Source: Olleya namhaensis
GTDB lineage: Bacteria; Bacteroidota; Bacteroidia; Flavobacteriales; Flavobacteriaceae
Reading direction: 5' to 3'
DNA: 64,000 nucleotides
Assembly: GCF_900114005.1 (NCBI RefSeq)
Contig: NZ_FORM01000001.1
Coordinates: forward strand, 1 to 64,000
Below, piece after piece: positions 56,001 through 64,000 of this stretch. How positions within the stretch are numbered: position 1 is the stretch's first letter; the number at the start of each line of letters is the position of its first letter. The notes beneath the pieces are model-generated. The model searched no databases. It worked only from the letters and a program-made list of their open reading frames with translations, and had not been told where the DNA came from. The position numbers and the translations under genes are program-made.

Positions 56001-56323
56001 GCAATCAAGAAAAAGCGCGACAATTGTTTAAAGACGTTTCTATTAAGTATCAAGAAAACTTAAAATACTACAGCACTTTAACCAAGGACAATCAAGACAA
56101 TAACTTTACAGAAATACTAACAGATATCGAGCGTTATAAAGCCTTAGTTGATGTTTTAGTACAATATGATAGACCGTTTGCTAAAGAAGAGTCTATGACG
56201 TTTACAAACTACCTAGAGTTATTTAAACAATACTATGACAGTGCGCCTGAAGTTGAAACAAATCCAATCCGTACGGACAAAGATTTACTACAACAGCTAG
56301 ACACGGTCTTAAAAAGCGAATAA
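53015..56323 (+). CDS. DUF2723 / TMEM260-like polytopic membrane glycosyltransferase candidate
   Basis: This 1,102-residue protein has about twelve helices in its first 620 residues and a soluble C-terminal half ending in TPR-like helices (QLDKAEEIADIAMKNMPVDK, EVGNQEKARQLFKDVSIKY). The first extracytoplasmic loop carries YWDAGEYILTSSKLQVGHPP (Asp37, Glu40, His52-Pro-Pro-Gly). This matches the D-(S/A)-G-E...HPPG hallmark of the TMEM260/DUF2723 family and the acidic site of GT-C enzymes. Human TMEM260 is a protein O-mannosyltransferase; a like role here is inference. Its stop codon directly abuts the ATG of the deacetylase gene. Confidence 0.85.
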   Translation: MMSFNFKKWNLILSWFAFLIALITYTLTVEPTVSYWDAGEYILTSSKLQVGHPPGAPLFQMLGAVFSVFALDPSQIGFLMNMMSAVSSAFAILFMFWTIVLLLEKIVGQPEKLEKGQQFAILGSAFVGSLAFAFTDSFWFNAVETEVYAMATLIMTVMFYLGLRWEKDMHKPRGNRWLILIAFVVGLSFGIHFMGLLTIPAIGLIYFFKNYKTVTVKNFIIANIVSVAVLLFVFKLMFPNVLRYFSALELFFVNQVGLPFNSGSIIAGILLVAAFYYGLKYTNTKKLYAYNTGILCLLFVLIGSSTWLMLPIRANANVVINENNPSSARELLAYYNLEQYPETHLFYGPLFTEQYTGLDENNPYVDDKPKYEKDEVNGTYIIVNQYKNAKQNYNSEQAAFLPRMWSGENAENYLLFTGYLDFSIKPEYQGEARLEKSILDFKNDVAQGRIDYEDYNDFLKQFGTVLNIEKPSLASNIQYLFEYQLGYMYWRYFMWNFSGRQDDLQGRYDQHGNWISGIKPIDEWHLGQSQDNLPTDVAQNKGRNTYYFLPLILGLLGLFFLFNKDKKLFWVTLVFFLFTGLAIQVYTNVRPFEPRERDYSVVGSFYVFALWIGLGVYAIFDLLKKHVPSKVLAPAVSLICLLLVPTILASQNWDDHDRSGKYTALAMAKKYLDSCGENGILFTIGDNDTFALWYAQEIENYRTDVRVVNTSLFQTDWYIDQMKRKAYKSDPIPSTLTHDKYKHGTRDYLIKRIRSKDTLDIRTFMNFVSSEDAKTKLKYALQQEGDAGSNYPEQYLNSNYFPVENIRIPVDKNAALASGVVKAKDADLIEPYLDVNISSNAITKNRLLMLDIVATNNWERPIHFTGGAFSDEDYIWMKDYLQLDAMVYTLVPIKTAVARANPFDMGRLDTEFMYDKVVNWDWGNSGSDNIYHDTETRRNSITYRGNLARLIQELINEEQLDKAEEIADIAMKNMPVDKYGFYTLLEPYISAYYEVGNQEKARQLFKDVSIKYQENLKYYSTLTKDNQDNNFTEILTDIERYKALVDVLVQYDRPFAKEESMTFTNYLELFKQYYDSAPEVETNPIRTDKDLLQQLDTVLKSE

Positions 56324-56950
56324 ATGCCTGTTTTTCCTGCAAAAACACCAAAATTAATCCAACGCCTTTTTCCAAAATACATTTGGAACAAGGCGTCTTT
56401 GGACAAAACATTATACTTAACGTTTGATGATGGACCAACTCCAGAAATCACACAATGGACATTGGACACCTTAGCACAATATGATGCTAAGGCTACCTTT
56501 TTCTGTATTGGAGAAAATGTAACAAAATATCCTGATATTTTTAAGTCTGTTGCCAACGCAGGTCACGTTATTGGCAACCATACATTTAATCATTTAAAAG
56601 GATGGCATACACATACGGACCGCTATATTGATAACACATTAAAAGCACAACAAGTCATTGCACCTAATAGTAATGGGCTGTTCCGTCCACCATTTGGAAA
56701 AATAAAAGGAAGTCAAGCAAAACAATTACTTAGTAAAGGATATAAGATTGTTATGTGGAGTGTTTTGTCTTATGATTGGGAAGTCAAGGTTACACAAGAG
56801 CAATGTCTTAAAAACGTAATAAAACATGCTACATCTGGAAGTATTGTTGTGTTTCATGACAGTGTAAAAGCATCAAAAAATATGCAATACACATTACCTA
56901 AAGTTTTAGATTACTTTAGCAAAAAAGGGTACACCTTTAAATCGCTTTAA
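56324..56950 (+). CDS. Polysaccharide deacetylase (NodB/CE4 family)
   Basis: This enzyme removes N- or O-acetyl groups from a glycan using a metal ion. The 208 residues keep all CE4 motifs: TFDDGPTPE (catalytic Asp pair), NHTFNH (metal His pair), FRPPFGK, WSVLSYDWEV and VVFHDS. There is no signal peptide or obvious anchor, only a short N-terminus (MPVFPAKTPKLIQRLFPKYI), so location is uncertain. It starts with no gap after the DUF2723 gene (TAAATG), and its stop overlaps by 4 bases with that of the convergent thioredoxin-like gene. Confidence 0.93.
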   Translation: MPVFPAKTPKLIQRLFPKYIWNKASLDKTLYLTFDDGPTPEITQWTLDTLAQYDAKATFFCIGENVTKYPDIFKSVANAGHVIGNHTFNHLKGWHTHTDRYIDNTLKAQQVIAPNSNGLFRPPFGKIKGSQAKQLLSKGYKIVMWSVLSYDWEVKVTQEQCLKNVIKHATSGSIVVFHDSVKASKNMQYTLPKVLDYFSKKGYTFKSL

Positions 56951-57243
56951 ACAAATTGCTGTACAATACCAATTAAGGTATTAGCATCTTGCTCTCCACT
57001 TTGGCGCCATTTCATTTCACCATTTTTATAAATAATTAAGGTTGGTAAACCTTTGACACGCAAAGCCTCAGATAGCTCTTGATTTTTCTCAACATCTATC
57101 TTAATTACTTTTGCTTTGTCACCAAGCGCTGCTGCTACATCACGTAGCACTGCATGCATGGCTTTAGACGGTTCATTCCACTCTGTAAAAAAATCGAACA
57201 GTACAGGAATTTCGACATCTATTAATTCTCCAAATTTTGACAT
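56947..57243 (-). CDS. Thioredoxin-fold protein without active-site cysteines
   Basis: The 98 residues follow the thioredoxin fold closely: IPVLFDFFTEW at the active-site strand, KAKVIKIDVEKNQELSEALR, the cis-Pro loop GLPTLIIYKNG and a C-terminal helix. But the WCGPCK site reads WNEPSK (Asn23, Ser26), so it has no redox cysteines, and no other Cys is present in the protein. It cannot act as a disulfide reductase; a binding or scaffold role is possible. It lies 53 bases after the phosphoesterase gene and has no promoter match of its own. Confidence 0.9.
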   Translation of the reverse strand: MSKFGELIDVEIPVLFDFFTEWNEPSKAMHAVLRDVAAALGDKAKVIKIDVEKNQELSEALRVKGLPTLIIYKNGEMKWRQSGEQDANTLIGIVQQFV

Positions 57244-57296
57244 TTGATATCAGTTTAGTTAAAACTTAGTTACTAAAATATAACATTTAGATTTAA

Positions 57297-58526
57297 TTAA
57301 GCAATTTGCTTACCTTTTTTAAGTTCTATTACGGTTATTTCTGGCCAAATTCCTACACGTCCAGGGTAGGCTAAATAACCAAAACCTCTGTTAACGTTAA
57401 TGTATTGCCCTTTTTCTTTATAGATTCCTGCCCAATGCTTATAACGCCATTTAATTGGACTCCATTTAATCCAACCCGGGATTTCTATCCCAAACTGCAT
57501 ACCATGTGTATGACCACTTAGTGTTAAATGATAATGGTAATCGTGTGCGATAACTTTCTCATCCCAATGTGATGGATCATGAGACATTAATATTTTAAAA
57601 TCGTCAGCTGTAATATTAGACGATGCTTTATCCAAATCTCCAGACTTCTTAAAACCGCCTTTACCCCAGTTTTCAACACCAATTAAAGCCAATCGTTTCC
57701 CTTCTTTTTCGATGTAACGGTTTTCATTTAATAAGATATCAAAACCCATATCTTTTTGGATGGTAATCAATTCATCTAAATTATCCTTTTTTTCCTTAGC
57801 GGAATTCCACTCTACATAATCCCCATAATCATGGTTTCCTAAAACAGAGAACACACCGTCTTTAGCAGACAGTTTAGAAAAGGTATCTTTCCAATCATAC
57901 ATTTCTGAAGCTTTATTATTAACTAAATCTCCAGTAAACAAAATCACATCTCCTTTTTGCTCATTAACCAAATCAACCGCATAATTTATTTTCTCTTTAT
58001 TATCAAAACTCCCCGCGTGGATATCACTAATATGTGTTAATCGATAACCATCAAAGGTATCTGGCAAATCTTCAAAGTAAAGCGTATAATTTAAAACCTT
58101 ATAGTTGTAGCGTCCTTTATACATTCCGTAAAGCAAACTAGTAAACGGGATAGCTGCCAAACCTAAGGCCACTTGACTAATAAACTTACGTCTAGATGGT
58201 ATAGCAAACGTCTCTCGTGTAATAAAAAACCGATCATACAGTCCAATAAAACCACGAATAATATCCTCTCCAATTAGAAGTGGTACAATCACTAAATTTA
58301 AAGACAAATAGGCTAACATAAATCCAATAGCATAACCGCGTCCTCCAGAGACTACACGACCGACTCCTGGTGTAGAAAATTGATACACCGTATTAGCTGC
58401 TACTAAAAAAGCAATAGTAAAAAACAGGTAATGTATCCAAGGTGATTTAAACACTGTTTTTATAGCTTGATAGCCGTAAACAGTAAATACAATATATATA
58501 ATGGCAATAATAAGATAACGAATCAT
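57297..58526 (-). CDS. Membrane-anchored metallophosphoesterase
   Basis: The 409 residues start with about four helices (1-105) and a further one near 115-135 (RRKFISQVALGLAAIPFTSL, with a twin Arg). A calcineurin-like domain follows, with all metal motifs: HISDIHAGSF, GDLVNN, GNHDYGDY, MSHDP and LSGHTHGMQ. This is the YkuE-type layout; related enzymes act on UDP-linked lipids or other phosphoesters. The substrate here is unknown. It is divergent from the MFS gene and probably leads the transcript that includes the thioredoxin-like gene. Confidence 0.92.
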   Translation of the reverse strand: MIRYLIIAIIYIVFTVYGYQAIKTVFKSPWIHYLFFTIAFLVAANTVYQFSTPGVGRVVSGGRGYAIGFMLAYLSLNLVIVPLLIGEDIIRGFIGLYDRFFITRETFAIPSRRKFISQVALGLAAIPFTSLLYGMYKGRYNYKVLNYTLYFEDLPDTFDGYRLTHISDIHAGSFDNKEKINYAVDLVNEQKGDVILFTGDLVNNKASEMYDWKDTFSKLSAKDGVFSVLGNHDYGDYVEWNSAKEKKDNLDELITIQKDMGFDILLNENRYIEKEGKRLALIGVENWGKGGFKKSGDLDKASSNITADDFKILMSHDPSHWDEKVIAHDYHYHLTLSGHTHGMQFGIEIPGWIKWSPIKWRYKHWAGIYKEKGQYINVNRGFGYLAYPGRVGIWPEITVIELKKGKQIA

Positions 58527-58542
58527 AGTCTAATTTAATCTT

Positions 58543-58550
58543 CAAAACTA
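58543..58550 (-). promoter_or_regulatory. Putative -7 element for the metallophosphoesterase
   Basis: TAGTTTTG on the minus strand fits TAnnTTTG, 16 bases before the ATG at 58526. No TTTG at -33. Confidence 0.4.
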
Positions 58551-58582
58551 ACCCTTTCAAAACTTAAATATCTTATTATATT

Positions 58583-58595
58583 GTTAAACGTTAAC
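58583..58595. promoter_or_regulatory. Short dyad in the divergent gap
   Basis: GTTAA-ACG-TTAAC is a perfect palindrome around 3 bases, about midway between the phosphoesterase and MFS starts. It could be a regulator site but may be chance in AT-rich DNA. Confidence 0.2.
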
Positions 58596-58646
58596 TAGCT
58601 AAAAACAATCTATTTACTAAAGCTACCTGATAAATCGATTTTACTT

Positions 58647-58680
58647 TTTGTTATCCAAATAACATTTATAACTATATTTA
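58647..58680 (+). promoter_or_regulatory. Putative promoter of the sugar MFS gene
   Basis: TTTG (58647-58650) and TATATTTA (58673-58680, one mismatch) are 22 bases apart. The -7 element ends 20 bases before the ATG at 58701. Confidence 0.4.
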
Positions 58681-58700
58681 GCCTAATTAAAACTAACTAA

Positions 58701-60374
58701 ATGAATAACCAAAACAACAAATCTGCTTTAACTACTTTAGTAACGGTCTTCTTTTTCTGGGGATTTATAGCTGCTTCCAACGGAGTCTTTATTCCGTTTT
58801 GTAAAACATATTTTAATATTGATCAATTCCAGTCTCAACTAGTAGATTTTGCTTTTTTTGGAGCCTATTATATTGGTGCGCTATTGTTGTTTATAATATC
58901 CAATACTTTAAGAAAAGACATCCTTAATAATTGGGGATATAAAAACGGTATTATTTACGGTTTGCTATTATCAGCTATTGGCGCCTTTTTTATGTACCCA
59001 TCAACATCTGGTGCAGAACAAGGTCAAACTAGTGTGTTTTACTTAATTTTAATAGCCTTATTTATTGTTGGCTTAGGATTTTCGTTACAACAAACTGCTG
59101 CAAACCCATTCGCTATTGCTTTAGGTGATCCAAAAACAGGATCGCACAGACTTAATTTAGCAGGAGGAATCAATTCTTTAGGGACTACAATAGGACCAAT
59201 TGTAGTCAGTTTTATAATATTTGGATCTACACATTGGTCGACGCAAGAGTTAGCTCAAAAAATTAACGATAACGAGATTACATTAATAACCATCCAAATG
59301 CTGTATTTGGGCGTTGGACTGTTGTTTTTATTAGCTGCTGCCCTATTTCATTTTTCAAAAAAACTACCCGCTTTAAAATCAGACACTGCTTTTGAGCCTG
59401 CTAATAAAGCTAAAAACTTACTAATTGTATTAACCATAATAATCATGGGTTGTTTTGGATACATTTTTAGTACTTATACAGGAGGAGAAACCGCCTCAGA
59501 AAGCTTAGAACACACAAGACTAACGTTATTAATCATCGCATTAGCTGCTGTGGTAGGTGCTTTACTGTTTGCTTATTCAAGTTCTTCAAAAAAACCAGAA
59601 GGTTGGGGTGCCATGAAGTACCCACAATTAGTATTGGGGATGCTAGCTATATTTACTTACGTAGGTGTAGAAGTTACGGTTGGAAGTAATTTAGGAGAGC
59701 TTCTTAAACGTGCAGTGGGCGACACCAATTTAAACACACTAGGCTTACCAACATTAAACGATGCCCAAATTGCGCCTTTTATCTCATTATATTGGGGTGG
59801 ATTAATGATTGGTCGTTGGGTAGGCGCCATTACAGTATTTAATCCAAGTAAAGGACTAAAAAAATGGCTACTAATTATCGTGCCTTATGTGGCTTTAGCG
59901 GTAGTCCTTTCTGCAAATAGACTTGCCGGAACTATATTTTCTACTAACGAGATATTGTTTTTCGCGATCTGTGTAGCGGTACAAATCGGAGGATTCTTTT
60001 TAGCAAAAGACAACGCTGTAAAAACACTTAAAATATTCAGTTTACTAGGTGTATTAGCCATGATTATAGGATTATCATCAACTGGTAATGTCGCTTTATT
60101 TGCCTTTTTATCTGGTGGTTTATTCTGTTCTATCATGTGGCCATGCATCTTTACATTAAGTATTGCAGGTTTAGGGAAGTATACCTCTCAAGGGTCTGCT
60201 TTTTTAATCATGATGATTTTAGGTGGTGCCATCATACCGCCATTACAAGGTAAATTAGCTGATGTTTTTGGCATACAACCGTCTTATATAGTCGCTGCTT
60301 TATGCTTTGGATATTTACTATTTTATGCCTTCCGCACAAAAAGTGTATTAGACAAACAAGGCGTGACGTATTAA
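58701..60374 (+). CDS. Sugar MFS transporter (FucP/GluP-like)
   Basis: The 557 residues form about twelve to fourteen helices of the major facilitator fold. The opening [20 protein letters not shown] and the FIGAYYxG-like [14 protein letters not shown] match the FucP family. So do [20 protein letters not shown] and the motif [20 protein letters not shown]. Substrates of relatives include fucose, glucose and N-acetylglucosamine; which applies is unknown, and no sugar kinase lies nearby. It is a single gene with its own terminator. Confidence 0.92.
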   Translation: MNNQNNKSALTTLVTVFFFWGFIAASNGVFIPFCKTYFNIDQFQSQLVDFAFFGAYYIGALLLFIISNTLRKDILNNWGYKNGIIYGLLLSAIGAFFMYPSTSGAEQGQTSVFYLILIALFIVGLGFSLQQTAANPFAIALGDPKTGSHRLNLAGGINSLGTTIGPIVVSFIIFGSTHWSTQELAQKINDNEITLITIQMLYLGVGLLFLLAAALFHFSKKLPALKSDTAFEPANKAKNLLIVLTIIIMGCFGYIFSTYTGGETASESLEHTRLTLLIIALAAVVGALLFAYSSSSKKPEGWGAMKYPQLVLGMLAIFTYVGVEVTVGSNLGELLKRAVGDTNLNTLGLPTLNDAQIAPFISLYWGGLMIGRWVGAITVFNPSKGLKKWLLIIVPYVALAVVLSANRLAGTIFSTNEILFFAICVAVQIGGFFLAKDNAVKTLKIFSLLGVLAMIIGLSSTGNVALFAFLSGGLFCSIMWPCIFTLSIAGLGKYTSQGSAFLIMMILGGAIIPPLQGKLADVFGIQPSYIVAALCFGYLLFYAFRTKSVLDKQGVTY

Positions 60375-60414
60375 CAACTACAATACAACATATTAAAAAA
60401 ACACACCTCTTTTT

Positions 60415-60456
60415 AAAAGGAACAAAAAGCACCGTCTTATTTGTTCCTTTTTTTTA
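60415..60456 (+). terminator. Terminator of the sugar MFS gene
   Basis: AAAAGGAACAAA and TTTGTTCCTTTT form a perfect 12-base stem with a 13-base loop, followed by more Ts, 40 bases after the stop at 60374. Confidence 0.88.
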
Positions 60457-60502
60457 TGCTGAGATGTTAATAAATTTTAAAGCAAACCTGCGTTAAGTTT
60501 TG

Positions 60503-60510
60503 TAGTTTTG
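60503..60510 (+). promoter_or_regulatory. Putative -7 promoter element for polA
   Basis: TAGTTTTG is a full TAnnTTTG match 22 bases before the polA ATG and follows the MFS terminator. No exact TTTG at -33. Confidence 0.5.
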
Positions 60511-60532
60511 GTATTCTATCAAAATTCCAATT

Positions 60533-63388
60533 ATGTCAGATAACAAACGTGTATTTCTAGTAGATGCTTTTGCCTTAATTTTTCGTGGCTATTATGCCTT
60601 TATAAAAAACCCAAGAATCAATTCTAAAGGCGTCGATACGTCTGCGGTTATGGGATTTATGAATTCACTTTTAGACGTCATTAAACGCGAAAGACCAGAT
60701 CATTTAGCCGTTTGTTTTGATAAAGGAGGAAGTGCGGACAGAGTCGAAATGTTTGAAGCTTATAAAGCCAATCGTGACGAAACACCGGAAGCCATAAAAA
60801 TTGCAGTCCCTATTATCCAAGAGATTTTAAAAGCCATGCATATTCCTATTATGGTAAAAGCAGGTTTTGAAGCCGATGATGTTATTGGTACGCTAGCAAA
60901 ACAAGCCGAAAAAGAAGGTTACCAAACCTTTATGGTCACACCAGATAAAGATTTTGCACAATTAGTAAGCGAAAACATATTTATGTATCGCCCAATGTTT
61001 GGTGGCGGATATGAAACTTGGGGAATCCCAGAAGTACAGAAAAAATTTGAAGTTACAGATCCATTACAAGTCATTGACTTTTTAGGAATGATGGGAGATG
61101 CCAGTGATAATATTCCGGGTTTACCAGGGGTTGGAGAAAAAACAGCCAAAAAGTTTTTAGCTGCTTACGGTAGTATGGAAAATCTTTTAGATAATACACA
61201 CGAGCTAAAAGGTAAAATGAAAGAAAAGATTGAAGCCAATAAAGAGCTAGGCTTACTATCTAAAAAACTAGCGACTATTATGCTAGATGTACCCGTGACT
61301 TTTAACGCTAAGGATTTTGAGTTAGACCAACCGGACATCCCAAAAGTAGTCGAGATTTTTCAAGAGTTAGAATTTAGAAGACTAATAGATAATTTTACAA
61401 AAACATTTACTTCCGGAGCAGAAGCAACAGCTATTGCAAACGGCGAACCTTCAGAGAAAAAGGCACCAAAAGTCACACCTAAAGAAGCAGAAAGTGCTGG
61501 AGCAGGTCAATTCAATTTGTTTGGAGGCGACCCAAGTTCCGCGACAGCGACAACAACAGACGATAGCTTTGCACGCAAAACAGCCGCAACCAACAGCCAC
61601 TTTTACCAAAGCGTCGCACCAGGAATGGCAACCACATTATTTATTAAAAACTTAATGAGCCAAACGTCTGTGTGTTTTGATACCGAAACCACAGGTTTAA
61701 ACCCATTAATAGCAGAATTGGTTGGGATTGCATTTTCATGGGAAACTGGTAAAGGCTTTTACCTACCGTTTCCTGAGGACCAAACGGAAGCGCAAGCCAT
61801 AATCGAAACGTTACGACCATTTTTTGAAGACCAAACCATTCAGAAAATAGGACAGAATTTAAAATACGATATTAAAGTACTAGCCAAATATAACCTACAA
61901 GTTAGAGGACCATTATTTGACACCATGTTAGCGCATTATTTAATTAATCCGGACATGCGTCACAATATGGATATTTTGGCAGAAACGTACTTAAACTATA
62001 CGCCAATTTCTATCACAGAATTGATTGGTAAAAAAGGAAAGAATCAATTATCCATGCGCGATGTTCCGTTGGAGAAACAAACAGAATATGCGGTTGAAGA
62101 TTCTGATATTACCTTACAATTAAAAGAACATTTTGAAAAAGAATTAGGAGAAGCCAACACCAAAAAATTATTCACAGATATTGAAGTGCCATTACTACGC
62201 GTATTAGCTGCAATGGAACTGGAAGGTATCAATCTAGATGTAGACTTTTTAAACAGCTTGTCTGAAGATTTAAACACAGACATAGACACCTTAGTTGCTA
62301 AAATTTACGACGTTGCTGGCGAAGAATTTAATATTGCCTCTCCAAAACAATTAGGAATCATCCTTTTTGAAAAATTAAAACTGGTAGACAAGCCTAAAAA
62401 GACCAAAACAGGGCAATATAAAACGGGAGAAGATATCTTATCTGCTTTAGCAAAAGAGCACGAGATTATTAGAAACATCTTAGAATACCGTGGATTAGCA
62501 AAACTAAAAAGTACGTATGTGGATGCTTTACCACTTCAGGTGGAAGAAGCAACAGGTCGTGTACACACAGACTATATGCAAACCGTTGCTGCTACAGGAC
62601 GTTTAAGTAGTAACAATCCTAACTTACAGAATATCCCGATACGTACAGAACGTGGACGTCAAGTGCGTAAAGCCTTTATACCACGTAATGACGACTACAT
62701 TTTATTAGCTGCCGATTATAGCCAAATAGAACTGCGTATTATTGCTGCGTTAAGTGAAGAGGAAACCATGATTGAAGCCTTTAAAAACGGAGAAGATATT
62801 CACGCCTCTACCGCTTCTAAAGTCTTTAATGTGCCTTTAGAAGAAGTGACCAGAGACCAACGTAGTAATGCCAAAACCGTAAACTTCGGGATTGTATATG
62901 GTGTGTCTGCTTTTGGATTAAGTAACCAAACCGATTTATCGCGTGGTGAAGCCAAAGAGCTTATTGACACCTATTACGAAACCTACCCAAAGCTTAAAAA
63001 ATACATGAGCGCTCAAGTCGAGTTTGCGCGTGATAATGGGTATGTAAAAACCGTTTTAGATCGTAGACGTTATCTCAAAGATATTAATAGTGCTAACGCT
63101 ATTGTCCGTGGAGCTGCAGAGCGTAATGCGGTTAATGCACCAATACAAGGTAGTGCTGCAGATATTATTAAAATTGCCATGATTAACATCTATAACAAAC
63201 TAGAAGCTGGTAATTATAAAACCAAAATGCTACTACAAGTACATGATGAATTGGTTTTTGATGTCTTTAAACCTGAATTAGAGGAAATGAAAACATTGAT
63301 TAAAACCGAAATGGAACAGGCCTTTAAAATGGAAGTGCCTTTGGATGTGGAATTGGATACTGGTTTGAATTGGTTGGAGGCGCATTAG
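60533..63388 (+). CDS. polA: DNA polymerase I
   Basis: PolA fills gaps and removes RNA primers. The 951 residues contain three domains. The 5' nuclease (about 1-300) has DAFALIFRGYYAFI, GFEADDVIGTLAK, GDASDNIPGLPGVGEKTA. The 3'-5' exonuclease (about 370-550) has its acidic residues intact in CFDTETTGLNPL, IGQNLKYDIKVL and YAVEDSDIT. The polymerase has DYSQIELRIIAAL, motif B RSNAKTVNFGIVYG and LLQVHDELVFD. So all three activities should be present. A Lys/Ala/Thr-rich linker joins the first two domains. Confidence 0.97.
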   Translation: MSDNKRVFLVDAFALIFRGYYAFIKNPRINSKGVDTSAVMGFMNSLLDVIKRERPDHLAVCFDKGGSADRVEMFEAYKANRDETPEAIKIAVPIIQEILKAMHIPIMVKAGFEADDVIGTLAKQAEKEGYQTFMVTPDKDFAQLVSENIFMYRPMFGGGYETWGIPEVQKKFEVTDPLQVIDFLGMMGDASDNIPGLPGVGEKTAKKFLAAYGSMENLLDNTHELKGKMKEKIEANKELGLLSKKLATIMLDVPVTFNAKDFELDQPDIPKVVEIFQELEFRRLIDNFTKTFTSGAEATAIANGEPSEKKAPKVTPKEAESAGAGQFNLFGGDPSSATATTTDDSFARKTAATNSHFYQSVAPGMATTLFIKNLMSQTSVCFDTETTGLNPLIAELVGIAFSWETGKGFYLPFPEDQTEAQAIIETLRPFFEDQTIQKIGQNLKYDIKVLAKYNLQVRGPLFDTMLAHYLINPDMRHNMDILAETYLNYTPISITELIGKKGKNQLSMRDVPLEKQTEYAVEDSDITLQLKEHFEKELGEANTKKLFTDIEVPLLRVLAAMELEGINLDVDFLNSLSEDLNTDIDTLVAKIYDVAGEEFNIASPKQLGIILFEKLKLVDKPKKTKTGQYKTGEDILSALAKEHEIIRNILEYRGLAKLKSTYVDALPLQVEEATGRVHTDYMQTVAATGRLSSNNPNLQNIPIRTERGRQVRKAFIPRNDDYILLAADYSQIELRIIAALSEEETMIEAFKNGEDIHASTASKVFNVPLEEVTRDQRSNAKTVNFGIVYGVSAFGLSNQTDLSRGEAKELIDTYYETYPKLKKYMSAQVEFARDNGYVKTVLDRRRYLKDINSANAIVRGAAERNAVNAPIQGSAADIIKIAMINIYNKLEAGNYKTKMLLQVHDELVFDVFKPELEEMKTLIKTEMEQAFKMEVPLDVELDTGLNWLEAH

Positions 63389-63514
63389 AAATTTAAGCTG
63401 ATTACGGAAATCCGTAAAAAAAAACTATTTATTTTAAATATCTTTATTGCCTTTAACTAATTTTATGTTTAAACAATTATTTCATAAAATTAATAAATTA
63501 AATATTTAAACAAC

Positions 63515-64000
63515 ATGAATTGGATTGTACTGTATGAAAAATCTGGAAAAATTGTACTAACATCAAAAAAAAGCTCCAATTCTGGACTTTTACCAAAAGG
63601 TAGTTATCTTACTGTAGACATGAGTCTTAATGGAGATTTGGACGATGATAGAAAATTTGTTTTAAGAGTCGAAGAAAGTGAACAAACTGAAATTTATTCT
63701 CCTAGCCCTTTACTTGCCGATTTAGATTTAGGTCTACAAGAAGCAGACAGGGAATGTAAGAATAAAATAACTGCGCATAGAATTTATGATATAGTTGAAA
63801 GAGAGGATGGCCTTGTTGACTACATAAAACCACAAGCGATAGCAAGACTTTCAAACGAAGAAGAAATTTTAAAAGCTACCGATTCTGAAAATAATAATGG
63901 ACCGTATATATTTCCAGCAACTATTCATAGCTCAAGATGTCAAAAAATTAATGACGTAGATAAAAAACCTGTAAAAATTAGAATTCCTGAAGATGTTTAT
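63515..64000 (+). CDS. Unknown protein, N-terminal part (runs off right edge)
   Basis: An open frame of 162 codons begins at ATG 63515 and continues past the window. The product starts MNWIVLYEKSGKIVLTSKKS, has no signal peptide or membrane segment, and is rich in Asp, Glu, Ile and Lys. It is probably cytoplasmic. I recognise no family or motif. It starts 126 bases after polA, in a gap with no clear terminator or promoter, and its length and C-terminus are unknown. Confidence 0.7.
   Translation, partial: MNWIVLYEKSGKIVLTSKKSSNSGLLPKGSYLTVDMSLNGDLDDDRKFVLRVEESEQTEIYSPSPLLADLDLGLQEADRECKNKITAHRIYDIVEREDGLVDYIKPQAIARLSNEEEILKATDSENNNGPYIFPATIHSSRCQKINDVDKKPVKIRIPEDVY

Noticed and set aside
63402-63417. 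Hairpin TTACGGA / TCCGTAA after polA as a terminator
   Set aside because: In the polA direction the stem is followed by a run of A, not T, so it does not fit an intrinsic terminator for polA. It may still be a weak RNA structure.

Overview
The window is about 64 kb of AT-rich chromosome from a gliding member of the Flavobacteriaceae (Bacteroidota). This rests on a full-length SprA (2,400 residues), a RemB-like protein, an Alternative Complex III operon joined to cytochrome oxidase genes, flavobacterial promoters (TAnnTTTG at -7, sometimes with TTTG at -33), and the lack of obvious Shine-Dalgarno sequences. The species cannot be named from the sequence alone. Almost everything looks like core genome: I see no insertion sequence, prophage, CRISPR array, rRNA or integrase.

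Layout: (1) 1-2825, minus strand, the N-terminal part of a very large secreted adhesin-like protein that runs off the left edge. (2) 3070-4652, plus strand, an MscS channel and an unknown exported protein. (3) 4657-10994, minus strand, an efflux operon read as ATPase, permease, permease, adaptor, TolC-like, with tsaB at its end. (4) 11106-16489, minus strand, oxidase assembly: heme O synthase, two subunit III proteins, subunit IV, then after a terminator an SCO-like protein, SCO, DUF420 (CtaM-like) and a 73-residue CxxC protein. (5) 16588-21284, minus strand, the remB-like gene, two tonB genes, vanZ and gcvH. (6) 21348-34942, minus strand, sprA, ruvA, malic enzyme, queG, cytochrome P450 and ruvB. 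(7) 35051-46471, minus strand, actABCDEF then oxidase subunits II and I, ending at a strong terminator. (8) 46684-51749, a SPOR-domain gene (plus), then rimP-nusA-infB (minus). (9) 51911-64000, universal stress protein, tRNA-Gln, a DUF2723/TMEM260-like membrane protein joined to a polysaccharide deacetylase, a thioredoxin-like protein and a phosphoesterase on the minus strand, a sugar transporter of the MFS type, DNA polymerase I, and a partial unknown gene at the right edge.

Together, regions 4 and 7 should build one electron chain: quinol to ACIII, to c-type hemes, to an A1-type heme-copper oxidase, with the assembly factors in a second operon. Regions 5 and 6 hold the type IX secretion translocon SprA next to envelope energisers (TonB) and a RemB-like barrel protein, which fits a motility and secretion neighbourhood. 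The adhesin at the left edge is a plausible client of that system.

I found no clear new multi-gene defence or mobile system. The most interesting signals are a TonB C-terminal-like domain fused to the front of the RemB-like barrel beside two tonB paralogues; a TTG start for sprA directly behind and in frame with the ruvA stop; a terminator-like hairpin between the promoter and start of rimP-nusA-infB; two thioredoxin-fold proteins that have lost their cysteines; a large soluble insertion in oxidase subunit III; and the TMEM260-like/deacetylase pair.
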